A DNA stretch of 64,000 nucleotides from Saururus chinensis (GCA_035235625.1 CP141140.1:67472782-67536781); one strand, 5' to 3'. Positions 35,901 through 47,314 are shown, counted from the stretch's first letter. Notes: generated from the letters alone by a model not told the origin. Numbers and translations: made by a program.

Positions 35901-36561
35901 CGAGAGAGTGCATCAGCGACGATATTTTCTGACCCCTTTTTGTACACTAACTCGTAGTCATAGCCCAGCAACTTGCTCACCCACCGCTACTGAGCTGGAG
36001 TAGACACGCACTGATCCAAAAAATATTTCAACAGGTGGTGGTCGGTATGGATCTGAAAGCAACGACCCAACAAATACGGACGCCATTTGGCAACGGCGAG
36101 GATGATAGCCAACATTTCCTTCTCATACACTGACATAGTCAAGGAACGACCAGCGAGAGCTTTACTGAAATAAGCTATAGGGTGGTCTCTTGCAATAGGA
36201 CAGTGCCCAAGCCTTTCTCTGATGCATCTATCTCCACCACAAACGGCCGACTAAAATCTGGTAAGAGCAAGACCGGGGCAGACGCCATTGCCTGCTTAAG
36301 CCCCTCAAAGGCAGTTTGGGCCGCTGTTGACCATGCAAACGCCCCCTTCTTCAATAGTTCTGTAAGAGGACGAGCCATCTCGTCATACCGCTGGATAAAC
36401 TGACGATAATAACCTGTGAGGCCAAGAAAAGCTCTGAGCGCCCGAACACATGATGGCGTCGGCCAAGAGAGCATAGCGGCCACTTTGGCCAGATTAGTAG
36501 CAACACCATTCTGGGAAATAATGTGACCCAAATACTCAACCTGCGGGCTGCCAAAGAACAC
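35900..36561 (-). pseudogene. Ty3 RNase H region
   Basis: The frame starting near 36561 reads [20 protein letters not shown], then [12 protein letters not shown], the tether between RT and RNase H. The RNase H core begins [18 protein letters not shown], with catalytic Asp. A frameshift lies near 36175, after which come AYFSKALAGRSLTMSVYEKE, HTDHHLLKYFLDQ and, past a TAG at 35987, IVADALSR. All expected RNase H blocks are present but in broken frames. Confidence 0.85.
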
Positions 36562-37291
36562 TTCGAACGCTTTAGAAATAAGGAGTTAGCACGCAAAATA
36601 GAAAAGATCAACCTAAGATGCGTCAAGTGTTCTGCCCACGATCGACTGTATACCAATATGTCATCAAAGAAGACCAATATATAACGATGAAGAAAGGGCC
36701 GAAAAATATCATTCATGAGAGACTGGAACGTAGAGGGAGCATTGGTCAATCCAAAAGGCATCACCAAAAACTCGAAATGGCCATCGTGGGTCCGGAATGC
36801 TGTCTTGTGTACATCATGAGGCTGCACACGAATCTGGTGATAGCCGAAATGAAGATCGAGCTTACTAAAGACGCTAGCACATGTCAATTCATCCAACAGC
36901 TCTTCAATCACAGGGATGGGATACTTATCTTTGACGGGAGACGAATAAGATCTCGTACTAGGACGAATGATTCTAGACTGAAGCATGCCCGCCACCAGCT
37001 GTTCTATCTCTGATTTCTGTATGTGCGGGTAACGGTAGGGGCAGACATTGGCTGTGCCGCCCCTGGAATAATGGAAATCTGATAGTCATGAGGCCTGACG
37101 GGAGGAAGCCCCTGCGGCTCTGGAAACAAATCCTCATGTTCTGTCAGCAGCACCAGCAAATCAGAGGGTATCTGTTCTTGTGGGACACCCATAATAGCAC
37201 GCTGCTGCAAAAGAAGTCCCTGAGGAGTAAACCGGAAGAAGGAGCTCATGTCCTGAGCCGAAAGAAGAGTGCCAGGCTGTGGCCCCTCCAA
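36351..37291 (-). pseudogene. Ty3 reverse transcriptase, internally deleted
   Basis: A linker (37004-37291, with PQGLPPVRPHDYQISI) leads into RT after a frameshift near 37010. RT motifs visible: QLVAGMLQSRIIRPS, VFSKLDLHFGYHQI with the first catalytic Asp, FLVMPFGLTNAPSTFQSLMN, and VFFDDILVYS, the FDD form of the catalytic box. Between SYSSPV and KDKYPIPVIEEL about 25 residues expected in every Ty3 RT are missing; this block normally holds the nucleotide-binding KK-D-R segment. A further frameshift near 36560 separates RT from RNase H. The deletion alone would inactivate the enzyme. Confidence 0.88.
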
Positions 37292-37300
37292 CCGAACCTG

Positions 37301-38997
37301 CTACCCATTAAGCTCGAATTCCATCACCATATCCCAAAAATTCTACACCACATCACCGAGTTCCTACAGCCACTGGACTCCCAATACAACATCCGCCCCC
37401 TTCATAGGAAGGAGGAAAAGGTCAGTAACAAATGTGTTACCTTGAATCGAGATAGTAACCTGAGCGCACACACCGGTGCTCCGGAGATGCTTGCCATCGC
37501 CAATCAACACATCAAATGGTTTGGAGTCTGACACCAAACACCCTAGCCAATGAGCTACCTTATCGTTACTAAAATTATGAGTAGAACCATTGTCGATCAA
37601 GATAGCTACCTGCTCACGCTTCAGGAATCCCTACACCCGCATGGTGCTTGGAGTGAAAGCGCCCGAAAATGCATGAACTGAAATTTCGGGCAGCACGTCC
37701 TCTGAGATCAAGGGTTCACTACCGGCCCTGCCGTCCAAGTCGTCATCTATCTCCTCCACGAGCAAGCTGCCCTTAATAGCGCAACGGTGTCCAGGCACAA
37801 ATTTTTCATCACAACGAAAGCACAGGCCCTTGGCTCGGCATTCGTCCATTTGGGTGGGGGTGAGGCGGTGAACAATCTAAGTGGGAGCTGCGGCCTGTTG
37901 ACCCAGGCGGCCATTGGCCGGACTGCTGGAAGAAGCTGCCATAGGATTAGGGCTCAATACAAACCGGGGTAGAAGTCCTAGCCGTCCACCCCTACGCTGC
38001 CGGTTCAACTTCTCTTCCTCAATGCGGGCGTGACGCACCACATCCCGCATACTTGTGCAAGGGAAGTGGCGCATCTCCTATGAGATTTCTGGTTTTAAAC
38101 CCCTTTTGAACATGCCTACCAGGGCGGCCATCGGCCAATCAGGGAGTCGGTTGGCGATCTTCATGAATTCTGTATAGTAGGCACGAACAATGGTGGTCTG
38201 GCGCAGGGTGGACAACATCTCATTGAAATCCTGAAATTCATTCGGACCAAACTGGATGCAGAGCTCGTCAGAGAAGGCTACCTAGGCGGGATAGTGCACT
38301 TCTTTCTTGAAGTTCTGGAACCAAACCGATGCATCGCCATCCAAGTGAAAGGCCGCAATGCTCAGACGCTCTGTCTCAGATTGCGTCCCCTGGTAGGAGA
38401 GGAACTTCTCCGCTTTATACAGCCATTCCACAAGGTCATCATCACCATTATAGTGGGGAAATTGTAAACTAGCAAGGCGAGGTTCAGCCCCCCCTCGGGC
38501 CTTGCCGCGATGCTCTGGATACTCGTCCCACTCATCCTCTACGTCCTGGAACTGATTGTAGTGGGGCGGCATCATAGGGGCATTCTCTTGAACACCTGGT
38601 GTACTTCGCATGTCCCAAGCCTGGCGTCGCCCCTCGGCGCTGGAATGCCAGGGCCAAATCGCTCTGGGCCAGGGAAGACCCTCGTATCAATATCCACGGG
38701 CGTCAGAGGGCAGGGGAAGGCCGGCTCAGGGGCCTGGGATGGACCGCCCTTCTCCAAGACAGCAGGAGGCGGCCCTGGCAGGATGGGCGTTGTGCACCCT
38801 GAAGCTTCGCCCTTGATCGTGCTCGCCAAATACAATGTCAGAACCTCCAGCGCTGCCATGATTTTGTCAAGTTTAATGTCGCTGGCTGTTGCAAGAGGAT
38901 CAGCCTTCGGGCTGTCTGCAGAAGCAGGCATTGACGCTGGACCCTCCTTCTCCAGCTGAACCTCAGGAACAGCAGCAGATTGTTTACCTCGAGCCAT
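37301..38997 (-). pseudogene. Ty3 gag and protease, broken by TAG codons
   Basis: Gag starts MARGKQSAAVPEVQ at 38997, ten bases inside the primer site. The frame shifts near 38600. The second frame then runs to 37004, interrupted only by TAG codons at 38282, 38078, 37877, 37631, 37364, 37343 and 37301. Gag shows the capsid segment EWLYKAEKFLSYQGTQ and later the zinc knuckle CFRCDEKFVPGHRC (about 37770-37812), the CX2C...HXC form found in plant chromoviruses. The aspartic protease follows with LIDNGSTHNF (active site D-N-G instead of the usual D-S-G) and ends near GADVVLGVQWL. Gag packages RNA and the protease cuts the polyprotein in this family; neither can work here. Confidence 0.88.
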
Positions 38998-39007
38998 GTC
39001 CGGAAAT

Positions 39008-39025
39008 CGTAAAGCTATGATACCA
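39008..39025 (-). other. Primer binding site, initiator Met-tRNA type
   Basis: The minus strand reads TGGTATCATAGCTTTACG one base inside the 5' LTR. The first twelve bases match the plant initiator Met-tRNA 3' end complement (TGGTATCAGAGC) at eleven positions. Confidence 0.85.
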
Positions 39026-39026
39026 A

Positions 39027-39407
39027 TGATGTGCCCGATGCAGGCACGATCGATATCAAGGAGAATTACGCAATGAAAGGGGAGAAGTAATGAAGAAAGG
39101 GGAGAAACTGGAATTTAATACTTGCCTAACTGTGAGAAGAGATAGGATCACCCCATATAAGGGATGACCAATCCCCTAGGGAGTCGTGCCAACCCAACCC
39201 AAGGCCGGCCCAATTCCCTAGGAATGTATGCCAGTTAGTAATTCGACTAACCCGGGCCACTAACTGAACCAACCCAAATTACACCCAATTATCCATAATA
39301 CTAACTATTATAGGAGCAAATCGTCCAAAGCAACTATGAAAATAATAAAATAAAGTCGAAGCACTAATCCTTCGCGAAATTGATCGAGTCTAATCATCGT
39401 GCAAACA
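39027..39407 (-). repeat. 5' LTR of the Ty3 element
   Basis: 381 bp, TG...CA, ending on the minus strand GTGCCTGCATCGGGCACATCA one base before the primer site. It matches the 3' LTR apart from the 21-bp duplication and a modest number of mostly transition differences. Confidence 0.9.
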
Positions 39408-39412
39408 ACCCA

Positions 39413-40514
39413 CTTAGGCTATCATGTTTTTAAAGAAGATTGAGGGTTCATATCTAAAATTTGCACATTTCATAAACAAAATTACAACATTGGAGAAAAA
39501 GCAAATGAATTTTTTTTCCTTCTATAAAAAATTAAAGTTTGTGTTGTGGGTAGTAATATCATGTCGTGAGGTCTCATAAGAAAAAGAGGAGAATCTGTAA
39601 CATTTTAATATTGGAAGTGGAAGATGGAGCCTAAGTTCATGACGGGGAAAATCGGAAACGAAGGAAAAGGAAAACAAAGTTGCAGGCTATAACCATAGGC
39701 AATAGTGATAATAGATCTACAACAAGGGTTGTCATAAAAATAAAAAATTTCTATCATCATTGAAGTTTTGGGTTGTGGCCAGTATCCAGTAAACACTGCA
39801 CATGCTTAAACCTGTTGATGATAAAGATGACCTTCAAGAGGCCAAACTATAATCATTATTTTGAATCAAGTAATGGGTGACTTGAGATCATGGGAACCTC
39901 AGACTCTCCCTATCCATAATTATCTAATTTCTCTTTCAGATTAAACTCTCTCCTCCATAATCCTCTAGATTTCAAAACAAAATCATTATTTTGGGATAAG
40001 GGTTACCCAAGAAAGAAAATGGAGAGGACATGAAGAAAAAACATGTTGGGGGCTCTGGCAAAACACGATCCTAAAACATTGGTGCCCCAGATGAAAAAAC
40101 TGAAAGAGAATGATTTTTTTAAACTTACCAAAATATGGAGTCAATTAGGGGCACCAGAAAATTAGCTGGATGTAAAGATAGGAGGCCCATAAAAAATACA
40201 AAAGCAACTGATCGGTTAAAAAAAATCCAACTAATAACAGTCAAGGCTTAATCTATATATTATGGTAAAAATCCAGTAATTAAGGTACAAACTGGAGCAT
40301 TTACTAAAAGCACAGATTTCACTATATGGGAGGAAATAACAGGCAGTTTATATTTGCTTTCGTCGAGCCATGTCCCCACAAATTTGGGAGAGATTGACAT
40401 CATCCGATTAAAAAGGTCAGGAAAAAACAGCTTCTAAAATTGAACACAGTAAAACAACTTCAGGAATTACATCATACATACTATCTGCGAACAGAAAACC
40501 AAATAGTGTTCAGG
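39413..40514. other. Intergenic DNA and 3' flank of the F-box gene
   Basis: No gene is seen. The part next to 40514 is expected to contain the 3' untranslated region of the F-box/WD40 gene on the minus strand. The 5' end of this stretch resumes the host sequence CACTTAGGCTAT interrupted by the Ty3 element. Confidence 0.6.
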
Positions 40515-42200
40515 TTATGCCTTCAACTTTCCGCTCACACCACGCTTGTTGTGCCAGACACCACTTTTATCCCTGTTTTGGTTCCGAATTGCCGCAACAG
40601 AGCATTGATCAGCTCGTCCAACCTTACTGTTCATTTCCACTTGGACTTTTCGCCTCCTCATCCGATTTTCTAACCTTATGCCTCTCAAAGCCCGAACCCT
40701 TTTCTCAATTTCCAGAGCCTGAGAGAAATTCCATATCCTAACAACACCTTCCTCCCCTCCACAAACAATTCTATCAGCTCCAATGCCTACCGAGAACAGA
40801 TTGGGCCCAAAGCCGTGAAGCATCCTTTGTGGAGCCTCCACGCTAGCACGTGCAATGATTTTAACAACCTGAGGACGTTTCGTAGAGGAAGAAGTCTGTC
40901 TCGACCTCAGTAGCTTTCTAACATCAATTAACGCAAGTTTTCCATCACCAGAGGATGAAACAAGCCAAGGAAATTCAAAAGCAATAGAATGAACAGGACT
41001 TGTATGAGGAACCCATGTTGCTACCAGGACAATGTTATCATCAAAATCAAATTTGAAAACTTCATACATATGGATAGCCCCATCTTCACCTCCAGTGAAC
41101 AAATAATCACCCGAGTAGCTCCGTGCAAGAGAATAAGCATTACCGACATGTGCATCCCGGACAACTGAGATCATAGTCCCACTCTCAATGTCCCACACAT
41201 AAACATCTCTACCAGCGGAGCTTGCAATAGTCGAACCACAGGGAACAAGACTCCAAACCCAATCTCCATGTCTCAAAACCATGACACATTTCAACTGAAT
41301 ACGGTCCCATACACGGATGCTCATGTCCCAAGAGCCGCTGTAAATGTTAGAAGCATCTAACGCAAGGCAAGTTACAGGCCCTTGATGCTCCCATAATCGA
41401 AACTCTGAACTTTGGCTCATAGAACTGGTTATGTCAAATAAGTGCCGGAAATCTTTATTCGATCTCCAACAATGTAGAAAACCATCAGTCCCACCAGCAA
41501 CCAGAAGTTCATGATCAGCTACTACAGCACGAATAGTGCACCTGAGGGGTCGAGATGACATGATCAGGAAACCCTCCTCCATATCCCATATCCGGACAAC
41601 ACAATCATATCCTCCAGTAAAAACAAGCTTTGCAAATGGAAGAAGAAAGACAGATCGCACAGCTTCAGTGTGACCATAGAGACAATCAATGTTGTAACGC
41701 CCCATGAAAGCTTTGCTCCTGTATTCTCTCTCTACAAAAAGCTCCTTCCAAGATCTCCCATCAGGCAATGCAAAGCCCAAAGGCAGTCCCCACCTCTCGC
41801 AATAAAACCCCTTCCACCCATAATGGTCAGACGCAAGCCTGTGAAGGACGGTGGAGACACAAGAGACTATACCAAGCTCCTTGGCTTCCAGGCGGTAGAG
41901 GATTTCCAAAACCAAGGCAGATGGTAGGTCAGTAATAGATCTTCGAACAGCGCAAGATAACTCGCTGGATGACCCAGCTTTTTCACCATCGAGCAATGCA
42001 ACATCCTCATCAGGAAGACATCCCGAATGAGATTTCTCTCCAATGAAGAAATGGGTGTTTGCCTCTGAGGAATTTCCTCCCGAAAGAATGAAAGGAATTT
42101 TGGATTTTTCCGGTAAAACCGGCACTTCCTCGTCCCAGGAATTGCTAACAGAATTGTTTGATGACGAACAATCCCCTCTTTCCCGGCATTCTAAGGCCAT
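40515..42200 (-). CDS. F-box/WD40-repeat protein
   Basis: A single uninterrupted frame of 561 aa, with no intron visible. The start chosen is the ATG at 42200 (MALECRERGD, with G at +4). The frame is open 15 codons further upstream but only with a TTG. Residues 1-80 are Ser/acidic-rich and low in predicted structure. An F-box lies at about 88-137 (SITDLPSALVLEILYRLEAK). WD40 repeats fill about 174-490, with motifs LYGHTEAVRSV, TGGYDCVVRIWD, SGSWDMSIRVWD, GRDVYVWD, TGGEDGAIHMYE and CGGEEGVVRIWN. The C-terminal tail is basic. F-box proteins of this kind join SKP1-CULLIN (SCF) ubiquitin ligases, with the WD40 propeller binding the substrate; that role is inferred from the family and the substrate is unknown. 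The domain order matches the plant F-box/WD-40 group that includes Arabidopsis At3g52030. It is divergently paired with the ELMO gene. Confidence 0.92.
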   Translation of the reverse strand: MALECRERGDCSSSNNSVSNSWDEEVPVLPEKSKIPFILSGGNSSEANTHFFIGEKSHSGCLPDEDVALLDGEKAGSSSELSCAVRRSITDLPSALVLEILYRLEAKELGIVSCVSTVLHRLASDHYGWKGFYCERWGLPLGFALPDGRSWKELFVEREYRSKAFMGRYNIDCLYGHTEAVRSVFLLPFAKLVFTGGYDCVVRIWDMEEGFLIMSSRPLRCTIRAVVADHELLVAGGTDGFLHCWRSNKDFRHLFDITSSMSQSSEFRLWEHQGPVTCLALDASNIYSGSWDMSIRVWDRIQLKCVMVLRHGDWVWSLVPCGSTIASSAGRDVYVWDIESGTMISVVRDAHVGNAYSLARSYSGDYLFTGGEDGAIHMYEVFKFDFDDNIVLVATWVPHTSPVHSIAFEFPWLVSSSGDGKLALIDVRKLLRSRQTSSSTKRPQVVKIIARASVEAPQRMLHGFGPNLFSVGIGADRIVCGGEEGVVRIWNFSQALEIEKRVRALRGIRLENRMRRRKVQVEMNSKVGRADQCSVAAIRNQNRDKSGVWHNKRGVSGKLKA

Positions 42201-43045
42201 AAAAGGATACAAGACTAAGACTAACCGTGTCCCACAAAGCCCCAAAAAGAAACTAGAACCCTCAAATCACTTCACGTGAGAGTTCATCAGTAGAAACCCT
42301 AGCAAATCTTAAGCACACCCAAAATGACTGTAGTCGCAAAGGGATGGGAAAAAATTAATTGTCAGAACCAAGAATCAATTAAGAAATTTCAAATTCGAAA
42401 AGCACAGACGAAAGCCTACTTAAAATTTCATCTAAATCCTACCAACCTAGAGAGTTCAAATCACTTCTGTAAAAAGCAAAAGAAATTAGCCAAACAAACC
42501 CTAATTCGCATAATTCCACTGTTCGAGAAGTGCCTGCAGAGGAACAAGAGAAGCCAAACGTCAGTAAGAATCAACAAAAAACCCCAATCAGATCCACGTG
42601 AACACAAAACCACCTGAGAATGGGGAAAAAATCAAATGTACACAAATTCAGCCCAAAGCACACAAATTAAGATCAGAACACTTGTAATTGACTCGAATTT
42701 TGCATAAAAAATCATGCAAAAAACAAATTCGTACCGGATTTTTCCACACTTGGCCGCCGATCGCCGACCCCGAATTTCGCCCAAATTTCCCGAATCAGAT
42801 GAAGAAAAAAAAAAAGCGAAATCACGTGAGGACGGCGGGGGAAGGGGCTGAGTTTACGTCTCGACCGCGTGTATTAGACGGCCAGGATGTCCCATTTCCC
42901 CAACGCTAACTGCAATCTCAGCCGTCCGTAAAGACAGGGAGTTTTGCGAATATTATTTGGTCTGAAATGTAATATAAGTAACCATAGGGAGGTCTTTTTG
43001 AAATAAAGTAAAAATTGACGTTTTCGTCCGTCGTGCTGCCTCCGT
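42201..43045. promoter_or_regulatory. Shared intergenic region of the divergent gene pair
   Basis: Only about 0.85 kb separates the F-box start codon from the likely first (non-coding) exon of the ELMO gene, so both promoters must lie here or overlap. The middle (about 42820-42930) is relatively GC-rich, with CACGTGAGG at about 42822 and GCCGTCCGT at about 42920. No strong TATA box is placed for either gene. The CACGTG element at 42822 is a G-box core; activity is untested. Confidence 0.5.
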
Positions 43046-44361
43046 ATGGAATGCGGGAAGCGCAAGCAAGAAGAAGAGAAGCTCGTCGGACGTCAGAAGG
43101 TCGGTGCTTCTTTTCTGCGCCGATCCTTTTGTGCTTCTTTGGGAATTCGTCCGTCTTTCTGTGTTGCGGGTGAGTTGCTTGCTTCTCTGACTTGCTCTGA
43201 CTCGGGTCGTTCCTTGGTACTGTTTGAGCTTTTTATCTTGAATGGAAATTCTTGGATTTTTTGTGTGCATTGGTTTGAAATTGAGGTTGGAATGGACTTT
43301 GGTTTTCAATTGATGATGTGGGGTTTCTATGGCATGCGTTTTCGCAGGGTGGCTTTGTGAAGCCTAGCTTCCATTCAACGTTGAATTTGGGCACATTAAG
43401 TTGTTTCCTCATTGGGTCTCATGCATCTTTGTCCAGGGTAGTTGTGAAGCCTAGCTTCCAAAGAACGTTAAATATAGGCACTTTGGGCTGTTTCCACTTG
43501 TGGGTATCGTGTTTCTTTGTCCAGTAATGGAAAATCCTAGTTGTGTTATGTTGAATAATTTGGGTAATTAGTACTGGTGACTGGATAGTTCTTGACAAAC
43601 AAGGGTTGCTGGATCTGTTGGATTTTTGTGGAAACAAGGATCTTTTGCTTTATGCTTCCTACCCTTCAACTATAAGTCCAAGATTTTATTGTACTGTTTA
43701 TAGACCTGGCATTTTTTAATGCAATTTGATTATCCTTTACCATGTTCCAAATTTCTTGTGGAATTTTACCTCTTGTTATTTGTGGAGTGAGTGACCATCT
43801 GTGTATGGCTGATAGACGCTAAATTAGAAGGATAAAGTTTATTGTTATTGGCTGATAAGACTGTAAAAATGATCTTTTGAGTTTAATGTTGTTTACTATG
43901 CTATTACAAATCTTAAAGCTCAGCTGTAATAAATTATAATTTTATGATGATTGTGAGTTTTCTGTGATTTCGAATTTATTTTACCTAGCTTTATTTTTAA
44001 GCTCTCATCCTCAAAGCTAAATGGGGCCACTGCTTTTGAACTTAAGTCATTATCGCCAGACTTTGTAATTAATAAAAAAAATGACCAACTATATTAAATC
44101 CAGCTTGACGGTCACAGAAGTGCTATGGAACTTTTGAGAACTGGCTATTAGCCGTACACACTGGAATATTGAGATTGAGAAATAGTAGGAAATTATGGTA
44201 CAAGATCTGTATTTGATCTACCTTTTTAGTAGGTTTGTTTAGATGACTTTGAGAATGACTATTGCTTGCCACATATGTTTAGCTTTCCTAGAAATACTCA
44301 TCTAATCTTATAAAGATTTTAATTTTACAGTATTGCTTAGGTACAAGTCTATCATCTAAAC

Positions 44362-47252
44362 ATGACTTCAAGAACTGTAAGGAGAAGGATCCGTCATTCT
44401 GATGTTGATGGGCATAAATATGAAAGTTTGGATGCATCAAGATCAGATTTATTGAGTGAACCGCTTCTAGGAAACTATGGAAATGATGATACTGAGTCAG
44501 AGGTATTAACGATTGAAATTTGTTGTTTTAATCACGCTACCTTTTAACTGTAGTCATTAGTTTCTTTAATGATTGCAGCGATTCAGTCAAGGAAATGATG
44601 TAGATGACTGGGATGAGAAGAAAAAGGCACACCTTCACTGGGCTTTCCTTTTTTCTAACTTGATTGCTCAATGGGCACAATGGTTAGGTATATTGCTTTA
44701 GCTTTTATTATTATTCCATTCATTCCCTTCTCTACATATCTCTTTCAATGATTTCGGTCATCGTACCTTAGTTCCAGTCTTATTTGCTTTCATGATATGA
44801 TCATGTGAAGTAGTTTCACAAAACTGGTTAATGATGTGAATTGAACGGTAAAAAAACATTGGACATTCCATCTTCTGAAAGCAACTTTTATATACAACTG
44901 AATTTTTTTGCTAGTAATGTTATTAAAAATTATTTGCATTTTAGTACTTACAGCTCATTTCTCTTACAATAATGCACATCGATATTTTTAGGCTCTCTAT
45001 CGGAAAATTGTACATTTTTTGTTGTAAAATTCAATTCTATTGGAATTGCATAGGTGGCTGAGATATTTTATTTGCTATAAAAGTTAATACAATACTTAAA
45101 AAGGTTAATTTAATCTTGAATATATGAATAATATGAGTGTCTGTATTAAGCTGGTTGTTTAAGAATATTCTCGTAATAGGATGCATAGAAGAAAGATGAG
45201 AGGCTAAGTCTCCATGGCATGACCAATTGTTTTTCTTTTTGAAATGCTACTACACTCTTACCCAGGATAGCTTGTCACACTCTTGCCACAATGAAGGTGT
45301 AGTGCCTGTGTGTGCATGGGGCCTTTGCATCATAGCTAGCATGCAGCCTGCAGTCCTAAGTGCGAGCATACGTAGAATTACTCTTTCTATTTATCAGGGA
45401 CGGTCCATAATTGAGATTCTCAATTTCACTAACTTAAACATAATAGTATGATAGAAACCTGTGTTAACATTTCTTTGTTAATGACTTGATGGACATGTAT
45501 AAGGGATATAGGCCTCCAAATTTCCCAAGAGATTCAAATTTACTGACAGTTTGAAGAAACTTCTTCCTTTTAATGCCATCATAAGACACAATGCTTTGTT
45601 GCTATGTATTTTTTGGTCTATTTTGCTTCCATGGATTCTCTCTTTGTTTTTTGGCTGACAGAGTGTTTAGTCTTTGGTTTTTGGGGGGTCTTAGTGCTTG
45701 ATCTATGTAGTTATGCTATTTTTTGCAGCAAATGTTGTGCTGAGCTCAAGTTCACTTCTGGGAAGGTTTTTTCCATTATCTTTGATCACCCAGAACGGTC
45801 ATGATAAGAGCTTTCAACTCTCTCTATCTCCCCTGCAGGTAAGTGTACATGTTGTTGTGTTTTGACATGCTTTTTCTTCATTCAAGATGGTTTCTGTCTA
45901 TTACTTTACCTGAGGATCACTTTTACGAGAGTATAAACATGCAAAATTTGCCAAATTTACAACCTTACTGGGTGTTTACTTGATCTGATTTACCATGCTA
46001 AAGTATTAAGTTGTTCTGTTGATTGGGGTCACTTATTTCTTTTTGTTACTTGGTATTTGTTTAGAAAGAAAGGTTGAGACACCTGCAACAGAGACTGGAA
46101 GTCCCTTTTGATGGTACTGATCATGATCATCAAGTAAGTTTGTTCCTGGGTATGGTAACTGAATTATGTTATGTTGTTTCATATGTTAAAATTCCATACA
46201 AAAGCTGAGAACCCTCTAAATACCATTGGTAGATGTTAGAGGTGTTTATTGTTTTCAAGGAAACTAGAAGCCCCATTTCACCTTCCTTGGATGTCTGCTT
46301 GTTAGTTCTCTTTTGGTCTATAGAATATCAACATGAAGTATCAAAATCCATTTTTCAGAATGCTCTCAAGCAACTTTGGAGGCTGGCTTATCCTGGTCGA
46401 GAACTCCCATCTCTCAAGTCAGAACTGTGGAAGGAAATGGGTTGGCAGGGCTCTGACCCATCAACAGATTTTAGGTATCTATGCATCTGATTTGCAGAAT
46501 TCTTTTAATTGCTTAAGAGTATGATGAAGTAATGAGTTGTTCTTTTTCTAGGGGTGGTGGTTTTATTTCTCTCGAGAACTTGATCTTTTTTGCCAAGAAG
46601 TATCCGGTATTGTGTAACAAAGTGTACTCCACGCTGAAATTTCAATTGTTTATGTTCGTCTCCTAGTATTTAAAATAACCAGGTTTTGTGAGCAGGATTC
46701 CTTTCAGATGCTGCTGCACAAGACAGATGGCAAGAGAGCTGAATGGGAATACCCATTTGCTGTAGCTGGCGTGAATATTTCTTTTATGCTGGCACAGATG
46801 TTGGACTTGCAATCAGGTATCCAATTTGCAGAGTTTTTAACTTCTTTCCGGATGCACAAATTTGAAATTTTCAGTAGCATTATAATAAAATAATAACAGC
46901 AATCAAACTATGTACCAGGCAGGCCGACTGCAGCAGCAGGAGTTCGATTTCTGGAGCTTCTTGGTCAAGATGAAATGGCATTCGATAATCTGTATTGTGT
47001 AGCATTTCAGATGATGGACGCACAGTGGCTTGCAAAGCGCGCTTCATACATGGAGTTTAATGTTGGCATTTCCTCTTGATTTTCAGCTGTGTTGATATTG
47101 CAGATAATAGTTCTTTTCTTGAACTAATTTGAATCTCTGTTCTTATGCAGGAGGTTTTGAAGTCTACAAGAGTGCAATTGGAGCGGGAACTTGCATTGGA
47201 AGATGTCTCTAGCGTTAAGGATTTGCCGGCATACAATCTTCTCCGAAAATAG
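44362..47252 (+). CDS. ELMO-domain protein (plant ELMOD family), nine coding exons
   Basis: Exons joined by eye at GT/AG sites: 44362-44502, 44579-44687, 45729-45838, 46065-46133, 46359-46474, 46552-46606, 46696-46816, 46919-47061 and 47151-47252. Phases agree throughout and give 321 aa. The start is the ATG at 44362 (MTSRTVRRRIRHSDVD). An upstream non-coding exon from about 43046, with donor at 43170 and acceptor at 44330, is likely. Residues 60-110 hold a hydrophobic stretch (WAFLFSNLIAQWAQWLANVV). The ELMO domain follows: ALKQLWRLAYPGRELPSLKS, then WKEMGWQGSDPSTDFR, GGGFISLENLIFFAKKYP and EWEYPFAVAGVNISFMLAQM. The end is EDVSSVKDLPAYNLLRK. Animal ELMOD proteins are GTPase activators for Arf-type GTPases. 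Plant relatives include Arabidopsis ELMOD_A and MACARON, which shape pollen apertures. The exact plant subgroup is not decided. The donor after 47061 (GTTGGC) is weak but fits protein homology. Confidence 0.92.
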
Positions 47253-47314
47253 CTGGTTTCATTTTTTGGGGTTCATTTAAAAAATTGCAATGCAATTGAT
47301 GTATTGTTTTAAAA

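Larger units (their letters stand above)
33991..39407 (-). mobile_element. Complete but inactive Ty3 chromovirus LTR retrotransposon
   Basis: A full 5.4-kb element: two LTRs, a Met-tRNA primer site, gag, protease, reverse transcriptase, RNase H, integrase and a C-terminal chromodomain, in Ty3 order on the minus strand. The 5-bp flanks are ACGCA (33986-33990) and ACCCA (39408-39412). The nearby duplicate of the target reads ACCCA, so the left one has mutated. The chromodomain places it among chromoviruses; small size and 0.4-kb LTRs suggest the Reina group (inferred). It is dead: eleven in-frame TAG stops in two long frames, several frameshifts and a deletion in RT. Confidence 0.93.

Noticed and set aside
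42201..42245. Longer F-box/WD40 start 15 codons upstream
   Set aside because: That position is TTG on the minus strand; the first ATG is at 42200 in good context.
43046..43360. 104-codon frame upstream of the ELMO gene
   Set aside because: It overlaps the likely non-coding first exon and the following intron, lacks any domain, and the ELMO frame starts at 44362.
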